Source of the DNA: Mycobacterium sp. ACS1612
Lineage (GTDB): Bacteria > Actinomycetota > Actinomycetes > Mycobacteriales > Mycobacteriaceae
Direction: 5' to 3'
Length of the DNA: 64,000 nt
NCBI RefSeq assembly: GCF_001667505.1
Contig: NZ_LZHZ01000025.1
Location: 62,001-126,000, forward strand
In this document: one piece after another, positions 27,215 through 35,725 of the stretch
Layout of the letters: the number at the start of each line of letters is the position of its first letter
Position numbering within the stretch: position 1 is the stretch's first letter
Made by a program: the position numbers and the translations under genes
The notes under the pieces: model-generated
Seen by the model: the letters and a program-made list of their open reading frames with translations, nothing else
Databases searched by the model: none
Told to the model about the DNA's origin: nothing

Positions 27215-28672
27215 ATGACTGCAGACCCCGTCACCAGCTCAGCTCCGGGTGCCGAGTACGCCGATACCGCAAGCTCCGCCTACCGTTCGATGCTGCAGAT
27301 CATCGAGTCCGTCGAGCCGCGCATCGCGGCCGCGACGCGGAAAGAGCTTGCCGATCAACGTGATTCGCTCAAGCTGATCGCCAGCGAGAACTATGCCTCG
27401 CCCGCGGCGTTGCTGACCATGGGCAGCTGGCTGTCGGACAAGTACGCCGAGGGCACCATCGGGCACCGGTTCTACGCCGGCTGCCAGAACGTGGACACCG
27501 TCGAGACGGTCGCCGCTGAGCACGCCCGCGAGCTGTTCGGTTCGCCGTACGCCTATGTCCAGCCGCATTCGGGCATCGACGCCAACCTCGTTGCGTACTG
27601 GGCCATCCTGGCCACCCGCATCGAGGCGCCCGGCCTGGCCGACAAGGGCGTCAGGAACGTCAACGACCTCTCCGAGGCGGACTGGGAGGAGCTGCGCGCC
27701 AAGCTGGGCAATCAGCGGCTGCTCGGCATGTCGCTGGACGCCGGTGGCCACCTCACCCACGGATTCCGGCCCAACATCTCTGGCAAGATGTTCCACCAGC
27801 GCAGCTACGGCACCGACCCGAACACCGAGTTACTCGACTACGACGCGCTGGCCGCGGCCGCCCGCGAGTTCAAGCCGCTGATCCTGGTCGGCGGGTACTC
27901 CGCCTATCCGCGCCGGATCAACTTCGCCAAGCTGCGCGAGATCGCCGACGAGGTGGGCGCCACCCTGATGGTCGACATGGCGCACTTCGCAGGCCTCGTC
28001 GCGGGCAAGGTGTTCACCGGCGACGAGGATCCCGTGCCGCACGCCCACGTCACCACGACCACCACGCACAAGTCGCTGCGCGGGCCGCGTGGCGGGCTGG
28101 TGCTCGCCACCGCGGAGTACTCCGACGCGGTCGACAAGGGCTGCCCAATGGTGTTGGGCGGACCGCTTTCTCACGTGATGGCGGCTAAGGCGGTCGCGTT
28201 GGCCGAGGCACGCCAGCCCGCGTTCCAGGCGTACGCGCAGCGGGTCGCCGACAACGCCAAGGCGCTCGCCGAGGGTTTTCTCAAGCGCGGCGCGCGACTG
28301 GTCACCGGCGGCACCGACAACCACATCGTGCTGCTCGACGTGTCGTCGTTCGGGCTGACCGGCCGCCAGGCCGAGTCGGCGCTGCTCGATTCAGGCGTCG
28401 TCACCAACCGCAACTCCATTCCGGCCGACCCCAACGGTGCCTGGTACACCAGCGGCATCCGGTTGGGCACGCCCGCGCTGACCACTCGTGGCTTCGGACC
28501 TGACGACTTCGACCGGGTCGCGGAACTGATGGTCGAGGTGCTGTCCAACACGCAACCGGAGGGCACGTCGAAGGCCAAGTACAAGTTGGCCGACGGCACC
28601 GCCGAACGGGTGCATTCGGCGGCGGCGGAGCTGTTGGCCGCCAACCCGCTGTATCCGGGGCTGACGCTCTAA
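27215..28672 (+). CDS. Serine hydroxymethyltransferase, long chlamydial-type form
   Basis: A 485-residue SHMT homolog, longer than the neighbouring GlyA because of an insertion of about 35 residues near residue 125 ([15 protein letters not shown] through [11 protein letters not shown]). The PLP lysine is in [14 protein letters not shown] near residue 288. [11 protein letters not shown] and V-T-N-R-N-S-I-P are also conserved, so it should be able to interconvert serine and glycine with tetrahydrofolate. The insertion and the sequence around it closely resemble the chlamydial enzyme as remembered. It lies 47 bases before the standard glyA frame. Confidence 0.85.
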   Translation: MTADPVTSSAPGAEYADTASSAYRSMLQIIESVEPRIAAATRKELADQRDSLKLIASENYASPAALLTMGSWLSDKYAEGTIGHRFYAGCQNVDTVETVAAEHARELFGSPYAYVQPHSGIDANLVAYWAILATRIEAPGLADKGVRNVNDLSEADWEELRAKLGNQRLLGMSLDAGGHLTHGFRPNISGKMFHQRSYGTDPNTELLDYDALAAAAREFKPLILVGGYSAYPRRINFAKLREIADEVGATLMVDMAHFAGLVAGKVFTGDEDPVPHAHVTTTTTHKSLRGPRGGLVLATAEYSDAVDKGCPMVLGGPLSHVMAAKAVALAEARQPAFQAYAQRVADNAKALAEGFLKRGARLVTGGTDNHIVLLDVSSFGLTGRQAESALLDSGVVTNRNSIPADPNGAWYTSGIRLGTPALTTRGFGPDDFDRVAELMVEVLSNTQPEGTSKAKYKLADGTAERVHSAAAELLAANPLYPGLTL

Positions 28673-28719
28673 AAGACGTAGCCCCCAATTCTGCGCGTGT
28701 GCGTGTCACACTCGCCGCC

Positions 28720-30027
28720 GTGACCGCGACAGCTGAGCTCTCCACGTCCGTCATGGCCGCGCCGCTGGGCGATGTCGATCCCGAGATCGCCCATTTGTTG
28801 GGCAAAGAACTGGGCCGCCAGCGCGACACGCTCGAGATGATCGCGTCGGAGAACTTCGCGCCGCGCGCGGTGCTGCAGTTGCAGGGCAGCGTGCTGACCA
28901 ATAAGTACGCAGAAGGGCTGCCGGGCCGCCGGTATTACGGCGGCTGCGAGCACGTCGACGCGATCGAGAACGTCGCCCGTGACCGCGCCAAGGCGTTGTT
29001 CGGTGCCCAATTCGCTAATGTGCAACCACATTCCGGTGCGCAGGCCAACGCAGCGGTGCTGGCCGCGCTGATGGCGCCCGGTGAGCGGCTACTCGGCCTC
29101 GACCTGGCCAACGGTGGACACCTCACGCACGGCATGAAGCTGAACTTCTCCGGCAAGGTGTACGAAAGTGGTTGCTACGGCGTAGATCCCGCGTCGGGAC
29201 TCATCGACATGGACGCAGTGCGGGCACACGCCAAGGAGTTTCGGCCGCGGGTCCTGATCGCAGGGTGGTCGGCGTATCCGCGCACGCTGGACTTCGCGGC
29301 GTTCCGGTCGGTCGCCGACGAGGTCGGCGCGCACCTGTGGGTGGACATGGCGCATTTCGCAGGCCTGGTCGCTGCGGGCCTGCACCCGTCACCGGTGCCG
29401 CACGCCGATCTGGTGTCGACGACGGTGCACAAGACGCTGGGCGGTGCACGCTCGGGATTGATCCTCGGCAAGCAGCGGTTCGCCAAGGCCGTCAACTCCG
29501 CGGTGTTTCCCGGCACCCAGGGCGGGCCCGCCATGCAGGTGGTCGCGGCCAAGGCCGTCACGTTCAAGATCGCGGGAACGCAGGAGTTCGCCGAGCGCCA
29601 GCGCCGCACCCTCGCGGGCGCCCGCGTCGTCGCCGACCGACTGATGGGCGCCGACGTCGCCCGTGCAGGCGTGCGAGTCGTCACCGGCGGCACCGACGTA
29701 CACCTGGTACTGGTCGACCTGCGCGACTCGCCGCTGGACGGCAAGACCGCCGAGGACCTGCTGCACGACGTCGGCATCACGGTCAACCGCAACGCCGTGC
29801 CCAACGACCCGCGGCCGCCGATGGTCTCCTCGGGCCTGCGAATCGGCACGTCTGCGCTGGCCACCCGAGGGTTCGGCGACGTCGAGTTCAGCGAGGTGGC
29901 CGACGTGATTGCTGCGGCCCTGATGCAGACCGCCGACGTTGCGGCACTGGCCGCGCGGGTTCGCCGGCTGGCCGCCGAGTTTCCCCTCTACGAGGGCTTG
30001 GAGGACTGGGAACTGCACGGGCGGTGA
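28720..30027 (+). CDS. glyA: Serine hydroxymethyltransferase GlyA (standard form)
   Basis: A SHMT of the usual bacterial type, corresponding to Rv1093. The PLP lysine lies in [13 protein letters not shown], and [16 protein letters not shown] and N-R-N-A-V-P-N-D are in place. It makes glycine and methylene-THF from serine. The start is uncertain: GTG 28720 is used here, while ATG 28753 gives [10 protein letters not shown], which aligns with the M. tuberculosis start. Neither has a clear ribosome site. Sequence identity to the preceding SHMT is limited, so this is not a recent tandem duplicate. Confidence 0.9.
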   Translation: MTATAELSTSVMAAPLGDVDPEIAHLLGKELGRQRDTLEMIASENFAPRAVLQLQGSVLTNKYAEGLPGRRYYGGCEHVDAIENVARDRAKALFGAQFANVQPHSGAQANAAVLAALMAPGERLLGLDLANGGHLTHGMKLNFSGKVYESGCYGVDPASGLIDMDAVRAHAKEFRPRVLIAGWSAYPRTLDFAAFRSVADEVGAHLWVDMAHFAGLVAAGLHPSPVPHADLVSTTVHKTLGGARSGLILGKQRFAKAVNSAVFPGTQGGPAMQVVAAKAVTFKIAGTQEFAERQRRTLAGARVVADRLMGADVARAGVRVVTGGTDVHLVLVDLRDSPLDGKTAEDLLHDVGITVNRNAVPNDPRPPMVSSGLRIGTSALATRGFGDVEFSEVADVIAAALMQTADVAALAARVRRLAAEFPLYEGLEDWELHGR

Positions 30028-30054
30028 CACGCCAGGCCCGATTTCAGGAAATGT

Positions 30055-30069
30055 GTGAACCCGGGTTAC
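30055..30069. promoter_or_regulatory. AACCCGGGTT-centred palindrome upstream of desA2
   Basis: A perfect 10-bp palindrome AACCCGGGTT with near-symmetric flanks (GTG before, AC after) ends 11 bases before the desA2 ATG. desA2 is known to be under the repressor MadR in mycobacteria; whether this is that operator cannot be settled here. Confidence 0.45.
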
Positions 30070-30079
30070 AGTTACTTTC

Positions 30080-30901
30080 ATGGCACAGAAACCTGTAGCT
30101 AATGCGTTGATACTCGAGCTCGAGCCGGTCGTCGCGCGCGAGCTGCGGCGCCACATCGACTCCGAGGACCTGTGGTACGCGCACGACTATGTGCCGTTCG
30201 ACCAGGGCGAGAACTTCGCATTCCTCGGCGGCCGCGACTGGGATCCGTCGCAGGTCACGTTGCCCAAGACGATCACCGACGCCCTCGAAATCCTGCTGAT
30301 CACCAAAGACAACCTCGCCGGGTACCACCGCGAGTTCGTGTTCAGCTTCATCCTGGAGAACAAGTGGGGCCGCTGGCTCGGCCGCTGGACCGCCGAGGAG
30401 CATCTGCACGCCATCGCGCTGCGAAACTACCTCGTCGTCACCCGCGAGATCGACCCTGCCGCCAACGAGGACGTGCGCGTCGAGCACGTGATGAAGGGCT
30501 ACCGCGCCGACACCTACACCCAGATCGAGCGCCTGGTGTTCATGTCGTTCTTCGAGCGTGAGCACGCCGTGTTCTGCCGCAATCTCGAGGCCCAGATCAC
30601 CGAGCCCGTATTGAAAGGCCTGATCGGCCGCATCGCCCGCGACGAGGAGCGCCACGAGGAGTTCTTCTCCAACCTGGTGACGCACTGCCTGGGCTACAGC
30701 CGCGAGGAGACCATCGACGCGATCGCGCGCCGCGCAGCGGAACTCGACGTGGTGGGCGGCGACATCGACGCGTACAAGGACAAGGTGGCCACGGTCGCCG
30801 AGGCCGGCATCTTCGGACCCGAGCAACTGCGCAACGTGATCGCCGACCGCATCACCGCGTGGGGCGTGGCCGACGAACCGTCGCTGAAGCAGTTCGTCTG
30901 A
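30080..30901 (+). CDS. desA2: Acyl-ACP desaturase DesA2
   Basis: A 273-residue diiron protein of the plant-type acyl-ACP desaturase family, matching Rv1094. Iron ligands appear in W-T-A-E-E-H-L-H near residue 110 and in A-R-D-E-E-R-H-E-E near residue 196, each an E-x-x-H pair, with further glutamates between. It is thought to desaturate mycolic acid precursors. The upstream palindrome suggests repression by a fatty-acid regulator. Confidence 0.9.
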   Translation: MAQKPVANALILELEPVVARELRRHIDSEDLWYAHDYVPFDQGENFAFLGGRDWDPSQVTLPKTITDALEILLITKDNLAGYHREFVFSFILENKWGRWLGRWTAEEHLHAIALRNYLVVTREIDPAANEDVRVEHVMKGYRADTYTQIERLVFMSFFEREHAVFCRNLEAQITEPVLKGLIGRIARDEERHEEFFSNLVTHCLGYSREETIDAIARRAAELDVVGGDIDAYKDKVATVAEAGIFGPEQLRNVIADRITAWGVADEPSLKQFV

Positions 30902-30995
30902 CGGGGGCTTAGCTTTGTCACCGCGCCTGCGGCGACATTAGCTACGGCGCGTCTGCACGGCGCGAACCGCGAAGCGAGAGTAGCGTCGTTTCTCG

Positions 30996-31139
30996 ATGGC
31001 TAGCGACATGCTCTGCTATCCGGGCGGTACCGATCGTTTCGATCACGAGAGGACCGGCCCCGGTCCTGGTACCGCAGCGTCCGCCGAAGTGTTCGTGCGG
31101 GGCCGCATGAATTCCCTCGCCTCGAGGAGCGCTACGTGA
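30996..31139 (+). CDS. Small ORF overlapping phoH2, candidate PhoAT antitoxin
   Basis: A 47-codon frame from ATG 30996 (second ATG at 31008) ends in a TGA that overlaps the phoH2 GTG as GTGA. The product starts [16 protein letters not shown] and is rich in G, P, R and S. Mycobacterial phoH2 genes are reported to be preceded by a small overlapping gene, phoAT, whose product counteracts PhoH2. Position and overlap fit that description well; similarity was not tested. It is too short for normal gene calling and may be absent from annotations. Confidence 0.6.
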   Translation: MASDMLCYPGGTDRFDHERTGPGPGTAASAEVFVRGRMNSLASRSAT

Positions 31140-32449
31140 CCAAAACTACCGTCCGGACCTATGTGCTCGACACCTCCGTGCTGCTGTCCGACCCGTGGGC
31201 TGCAACCAGGTTCGCCGAACACGAAGTGGTGGTCCCGTTGGTGGTGATCAGCGAACTGGAAGCCAAGCGGCATCACCACGAGCTCGGCTGGTTCGCCAGG
31301 CAGGCACTGCGGATGTTCGACGATCTGCGGCTCGAGCACGGACGGCTGGATCAGCCGATTCCCGTTGGGACGCAAGGCGGTACGCTGCATGTCGAGCTGA
31401 ACCACAGTGATCCGACAGTGCTGCCCGCCGGCTTCCGCAACGAGAGCAACGACGCCCGGATCCTGACGGTTGCGGCCAACCTGGCCGCCGAGGGCAAGCG
31501 AGTCACGTTGGTCAGCAAGGACATTCCGCTGCGCGTGAAGGCAGGCGCCGTCGGACTCACTGCCGACGAGTATCACGCTCAGGACGTCATCACGTCGGGC
31601 TGGACCGGCATGGACGAGATCGAACTGACGCCCGCGGACATCGACAAGCTGTATGCCGACGGCGAAATCGACTCGGAGACCGCGCGTAATCTCCCGTGCC
31701 ACACCGGAGTTCGGCTGCTGGGCGGCAGCTCGCATGCGTTGGGCCGGGTCAACGCCGAAAAGCGGATTCAGCTGGTGCGCGGTGACCGTGAGGTGTTCGG
31801 GTTGCGGGGTCGTTCCGCGGAGCAGCGGGTTGCGCTGGATCTGCTGCTCGACGAGTCCATCGGCATCGTGTCGCTCGGCGGCAAGGCGGGCACCGGTAAG
31901 TCCGCGCTGGCGCTGTGCGCAGGCCTGGAGGCGGTGCTGGAACGCCGCACCCACCGCAAGGTCGTCGTGTTCCGGCCGCTGTACGCGGTAGGCGGGCAGG
32001 ACCTCGGCTACCTGCCCGGCAGCGAAAGCGAGAAGATGGGCCCGTGGGCGCAGGCCGTCTTCGACACGCTCGAAGGGTTGGCCAGCCCGGCGGTGCTCGA
32101 AGAGGTGCTCTCCCGGGGCATGCTGGAGGTGCTGCCGCTGACCCACATTCGCGGCCGGTCGCTGCACGACTCGTTCGTGATCGTCGACGAGGCCCAGTCG
32201 CTGGAACGCAATGTGCTGCTGACCGTGCTGTCCCGGTTGGGCGCCGGATCGCGGGTGGTGCTCACCCACGACGTCGCCCAGCGCGACAACCTGCGGGTCG
32301 GCAGGCACGACGGTGTGGCCGCGGTGATCGAGAAGCTCAAGGGCCATCCGTTGTTCGCCCACATCACGCTGCTGCGCAGCGAGCGTTCGCCGATCGCGGC
32401 GCTGGTCACCGAGATGCTCGAGGAGATCAGCCCTGGCGCCCTGCCCTGA
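31136..32449 (+). CDS. phoH2: PhoH2: PIN-domain ribonuclease fused to PhoH ATPase/helicase
   Basis: A 437-residue two-domain protein. Residues 1-140 are a PIN domain ([12 protein letters not shown], then I-S-E-L-E-A-K-R and N-D-A-R-I-L supply the acidic residues). Residues 225-435 are the PhoH ATPase with Walker [11 protein letters not shown] and Walker [10 protein letters not shown]. PhoH2 proteins are ATP-dependent RNA-unwinding ribonucleases acting as toxins. GTG 31136 overlaps the small upstream ORF, which sets the start. It matches Rv1095. Confidence 0.92.
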   Translation: MTKTTVRTYVLDTSVLLSDPWAATRFAEHEVVVPLVVISELEAKRHHHELGWFARQALRMFDDLRLEHGRLDQPIPVGTQGGTLHVELNHSDPTVLPAGFRNESNDARILTVAANLAAEGKRVTLVSKDIPLRVKAGAVGLTADEYHAQDVITSGWTGMDEIELTPADIDKLYADGEIDSETARNLPCHTGVRLLGGSSHALGRVNAEKRIQLVRGDREVFGLRGRSAEQRVALDLLLDESIGIVSLGGKAGTGKSALALCAGLEAVLERRTHRKVVVFRPLYAVGGQDLGYLPGSESEKMGPWAQAVFDTLEGLASPAVLEEVLSRGMLEVLPLTHIRGRSLHDSFVIVDEAQSLERNVLLTVLSRLGAGSRVVLTHDVAQRDNLRVGRHDGVAAVIEKLKGHPLFAHITLLRSERSPIAALVTEMLEEISPGALP

Positions 32450-32522
32450 CGCGGTTTGTGGAGCCACAGCCGCGGTCGGCGCGGTTCAGGCTCCTCAAAT
32501 CACCAATCGGTAGGCTGCTTGC

Positions 32523-33404
32523 GTGCCGAAGCGACCCGACAGCCAGGGCTGGCGCTATGCCAGAACCGTTCTCGGCGTGTCCGCGGCCGCCGCGGTGCTG
32601 ATCATCGGCAGCCTCACCGGGCATATCCGCAAGGCGGGCGCGGAGGACGTGGACTGCTCGAAGGTGAAGTGTGTGGCGCTGACGTTCGACGACGGGCCGA
32701 GCCCGTACACCGACCGGCTACTGCAGATCCTCAAGGACAACGGTGCGAAGGCGACGTTCTTCCTGATCGGCAACAAGGTCGCGGCCAACCCCGCGGGCGC
32801 CAAGCGAATCGCCGAGGCTGGCATGGAGGTGGGCAACCACACCTGGGAGCACCCCAACATGACGACCATCCCGCCGGAGGACATCCCGAGTCAGATCTCC
32901 AAGGCCAACGACGCCATCCAGGCCGCGACGGGCCAGCGACCCAAGCTGATGCGTACCGCGGGTGGGCTGATCAACGACAAGGTGCTGGCGGCCGCCAAAG
33001 CCCAGGGCATGGCCGACATCAACTGGGACGTGATCCCGTTCGACTGGGCGAACGACTCCAACACCGGCGCGACGCGCTACATGCTGATGACGCAGATCAA
33101 GCCGAACTCGGTGGTGTTGTTCCACGACACCTACTCCAGCACAGTCGATCTGGTCTACCAGTTCATTCCTGTGTTGCGGCGCAACGGTTACCACATGGTG
33201 ACCGTGAGCCAGATGGTCGGACCGCGGGAACCAGGCACCAGCTACGGCAGCAGAGAAAACGGCCCGCCGGTCAACGATCTGATGGACATCCCGCCCGCCG
33301 AGATCCCGACGCTGCCGCCGACGCCGTCGCCCGCGCCGATGCCGAATTTCCCGATCCGCGACATCGAGGGCGCCAATTCCGGCGGCGTGAACAACGGCGC
33401 CTGA
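32523..33404 (+). CDS. Exported polysaccharide (peptidoglycan) deacetylase, NodB domain
   Basis: A 293-residue carbohydrate esterase family 4 protein, matching Rv1096. After a basic start, a hydrophobic stretch (residues 16-33) is a signal peptide or anchor. The NodB motifs are visible: T-F-D-D-G-P near residue 60 with the catalytic base, H-T-W-E-H (H-x3-H metal ligands) near residue 105, the R-T-A-G-G block, D-W-A-N-D and L-F-H-D-T. The third motif usually reads R-x-P-Y-G, so R-T-A-G-G is a variation. The tail is proline-rich and low-complexity. Expected action is N-deacetylation of cell-wall sugars. Confidence 0.87.
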   Translation: MPKRPDSQGWRYARTVLGVSAAAAVLIIGSLTGHIRKAGAEDVDCSKVKCVALTFDDGPSPYTDRLLQILKDNGAKATFFLIGNKVAANPAGAKRIAEAGMEVGNHTWEHPNMTTIPPEDIPSQISKANDAIQAATGQRPKLMRTAGGLINDKVLAAAKAQGMADINWDVIPFDWANDSNTGATRYMLMTQIKPNSVVLFHDTYSSTVDLVYQFIPVLRRNGYHMVTVSQMVGPREPGTSYGSRENGPPVNDLMDIPPAEIPTLPPTPSPAPMPNFPIRDIEGANSGGVNNGA

Positions 33405-33416
33405 GTACGGGACGAA

Positions 33417-33683
33417 GTGCGCACCGACACGACGTTAGTGCTCACCCTGCTGGTGCTGGCTTACGCGGTCGTCTCGGGGCTGTTCGTCGGCTGGTTCGGA
33501 CCGCGCGGCATCGGCACCTTGGTGCTCGGCCTGCTCATGGTCGAGCGAGGCGAAATCGAGCGACTGGCGACCATCACGCAGGCGGTCGTCGTCACCGTCA
33601 CCGTCAGCCTCGTCGTGCACAGTTTGACCGCACCGCTCGGCATCCGGATGTGGGCCGCTAGCGCGGTGGCGCGTGAATCGTGA
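33417..33683 (+). pseudogene. C-terminal remnant of a CPA1-type Na+/H+ antiporter
   Basis: An 88-codon frame with two hydrophobic segments that reads like the last helices of NhaP/CPA1 antiporters: V-G-W-F-G-P-R-G-I-G-T-L-V-L-G-L-L near residue 24 and H-S-L-T-A-P-L-G-I-R near residue 67. The other ten or so helices are missing; the deacetylase gene ends 12 bases upstream. The GTG start could still make a short peptide. It overlaps the end of the convergent phosphatase gene by 26 bases. A decayed fragment is the best reading. Confidence 0.65.
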
Positions 33684-35346
33684 ACTGGCGCTCGATGAGC
33701 CGTGTCTCGATGGGGCCGCTACTGGGCTTGAGCCACGACGCCTCGGGCTCAGTGTTCTTCGGGTCGTAATCCCAACTCGTGCAGATATTGTCGATGCCGA
33801 TCGGATAAACCGTCACCGCCTCCGCGGTCACGTGGATGCGCAAGAAGTTCTTGTATCCCGAGTACCGGAACGACGAAAAGGCCTCGGTGCTGTTCCAGCC
33901 GAACAGGGTGAACAACAGGAACAGGAACGTCGCGAAGATCAACGAGCCGACGACGCCACCTGCCACCGCCACCAGCAGCACGCTGAGCAGCAGACGCCTG
34001 CCCGTCGGGGGCCCAAGAAGCGCAACACATCCCATCGCGATCGCGGCTTGCGCAGCGACATGGCACACGGTCTGGGCGATTCCGGCAAGCCCTCTGAAGA
34101 CCCGGGATTTCCACACACCGACGCGTTTCGGCACGATATAGAACGCGGACGTCGTTGCAGCGACCGCCAATACGATGACGACCGTCGCTGTGCTGAGGAT
34201 CGCCGAGTCGACGCTTGCGATGAACAACAGCAGATACAACATCGCGGGAATGACCATGAACCACGGATTGCGCAGCCCCAGCGTGAAGATGCGCCAGTTG
34301 AGCCGGCGCGACTGCTCGTAGTCGGGGTAGCGGCACGCCAACAGGAAGGGTTCCTTCTCGTCGGTCGCGGGGTCCTCGTCACCCCGCGGCTTCGGCACTT
34401 CCACCCGCTCGTCGAGTTTCTCGGTGGTGGACAGGAACGCGCCACCGCCACCCGCGGTGATCTTCATCCGAGGATCGTCGTCGTTCTCCGCCTCGTAACG
34501 CGCGTAGTGGTGTTTGTCGCCTGACAACATGAGGATCGTGGTGACCCCATCGGGCACCGCAGTGCGTTCGACGAAAGCGAGGTTGCGGTACGCGTCCTTG
34601 GAGTCGCGCACCGCGGTCCAACTCGGCTTGGCTGTGCACAGAATCAGCGCGTCGCCAGGAGCCATCTTCTCCGCGGCCGCCTTGAAATAGGCGATCTGCG
34701 GCGCGTCCACATAGTTGTCGCTTTGAATGTCGATGCCCCACAACCAGAATGGGCCCGGCAGGTCGAGCGCGAAGTAGCTGCGGGTCTGTGCCATCTTACG
34801 GCCGCCGATCCAGCTGGGTTGCGCGAACACCCGCATGAAGCCGGTGAGGCCGTCGTACCAGTCGTGGTTGCCCGGGATCGCCAGGATGCGCGGATGTGGC
34901 TCGTCGGTCCACGGCAGTGCGGCGAGGTACGGTCCGCTGAACCTGTCTTCGTACTCCTTCGGCGTGGCGTACGGGTACACCTCGTCGCCGCCGAACACGA
35001 TCAGTTGCGCACGGGGCAGGCAACGGAGCGGTCCTTCCAGGCCGATCGGCGTGATGTCCGGTTGCGAGACGCACCATGCCACCGAGTACGTCTGATCGAA
35101 TCCGTCGGCGGTGTCGGCGACGAAGTCGATCCACACGTCGCCGGCGCCTGCCGTCAAGACGCCCGCGGCCAGACTGTTCTCCATCTCCCGCTTGTCGAGA
35201 TAGTCGCCGAACGCGGCGGCCAGCACGACCTTCGCCGCGGCACGGGCCAATGTCGGCGGACTGAACCACCGCACCGCCGGGCGCCTGCGGAATCCGAGGG
35301 TCTCGTCGCCGGTGGGTCGCGGCCGCGGTTGGGGTATCGATCTCAC
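33658..35346 (-). CDS. Calcineurin-type metallophosphoesterase fused to a membrane domain
   Basis: A 562-residue protein. The phosphoesterase motifs V-F-G-G-D-E-V-Y near residue 117, A-I-P-G-N-H-D-W-Y-D near residue 155 and L-S-G-D-K-H-H-Y near residue 275 lie in the first half. Residues 350-490 contain four or more hydrophobic segments, and a soluble tail follows. The phosphatase half and the membrane half are an unusual combination, found in a small family seen in actinobacteria. The substrate is unknown. It converges on the antiporter remnant. Confidence 0.78.
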   Translation of the reverse strand: MRSIPQPRPRPTGDETLGFRRRPAVRWFSPPTLARAAAKVVLAAAFGDYLDKREMENSLAAGVLTAGAGDVWIDFVADTADGFDQTYSVAWCVSQPDITPIGLEGPLRCLPRAQLIVFGGDEVYPYATPKEYEDRFSGPYLAALPWTDEPHPRILAIPGNHDWYDGLTGFMRVFAQPSWIGGRKMAQTRSYFALDLPGPFWLWGIDIQSDNYVDAPQIAYFKAAAEKMAPGDALILCTAKPSWTAVRDSKDAYRNLAFVERTAVPDGVTTILMLSGDKHHYARYEAENDDDPRMKITAGGGGAFLSTTEKLDERVEVPKPRGDEDPATDEKEPFLLACRYPDYEQSRRLNWRIFTLGLRNPWFMVIPAMLYLLLFIASVDSAILSTATVVIVLAVAATTSAFYIVPKRVGVWKSRVFRGLAGIAQTVCHVAAQAAIAMGCVALLGPPTGRRLLLSVLLVAVAGGVVGSLIFATFLFLLFTLFGWNSTEAFSSFRYSGYKNFLRIHVTAEAVTVYPIGIDNICTSWDYDPKNTEPEASWLKPSSGPIETRLIERQFTIHAPPR

Positions 35347-35406
35347 TGTCGAATCCTGGTGCTCACCAGGTCAGAACATATCGGTTACGGCTGCGACAGC
35401 GCAGCA

Positions 35407-35619
35407 CTACCGCTGTTTGCGGTCCCGGACCAAAAACCAGCCCGCGGCGGCGGCCCCACCCAACGCGACCATCCGGTCGGCGCGGTCGGCTCTCGGCAGG
35501 TCGAGTAACGCCACCAGGCCGAGCATCGCGAAGCCGGTACGCAACGCTGGCTGGCTGGTCGCCGTGCTCACCAGGGCGGTGTGGTCCTGGTTTGCCGCGG
35601 TTTTCGGGTCGACGAGCAA
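35407..35619 (-). CDS. Small membrane protein (hypothetical)
   Basis: A 70-residue protein with two short hydrophobic stretches (A-M-L-G-L-V-A-L-L and A-A-A-A-G-W-F-L-V). It begins with TTG 35619, and AAGGAGGAG lies just upstream, close to an ideal ribosome site, which supports both the start and the gene. It lies between the phosphatase and LAL regulator genes, all on the minus strand. No function is known. Confidence 0.55.
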   Translation of the reverse strand: MLVDPKTAANQDHTALVSTATSQPALRTGFAMLGLVALLDLPRADRADRMVALGGAAAAGWFLVRDRKQR

Positions 35620-35725
35620 CGCTCCTCCTTCGGTTACCTGACCTGCACGGCGGTGACGCTAATTCGCCCAAGCGGCTTGCGAAATAGGGTGTTTCCCTAC
35701 TCCCGACGGCGGCGGCTGGGGGTGG

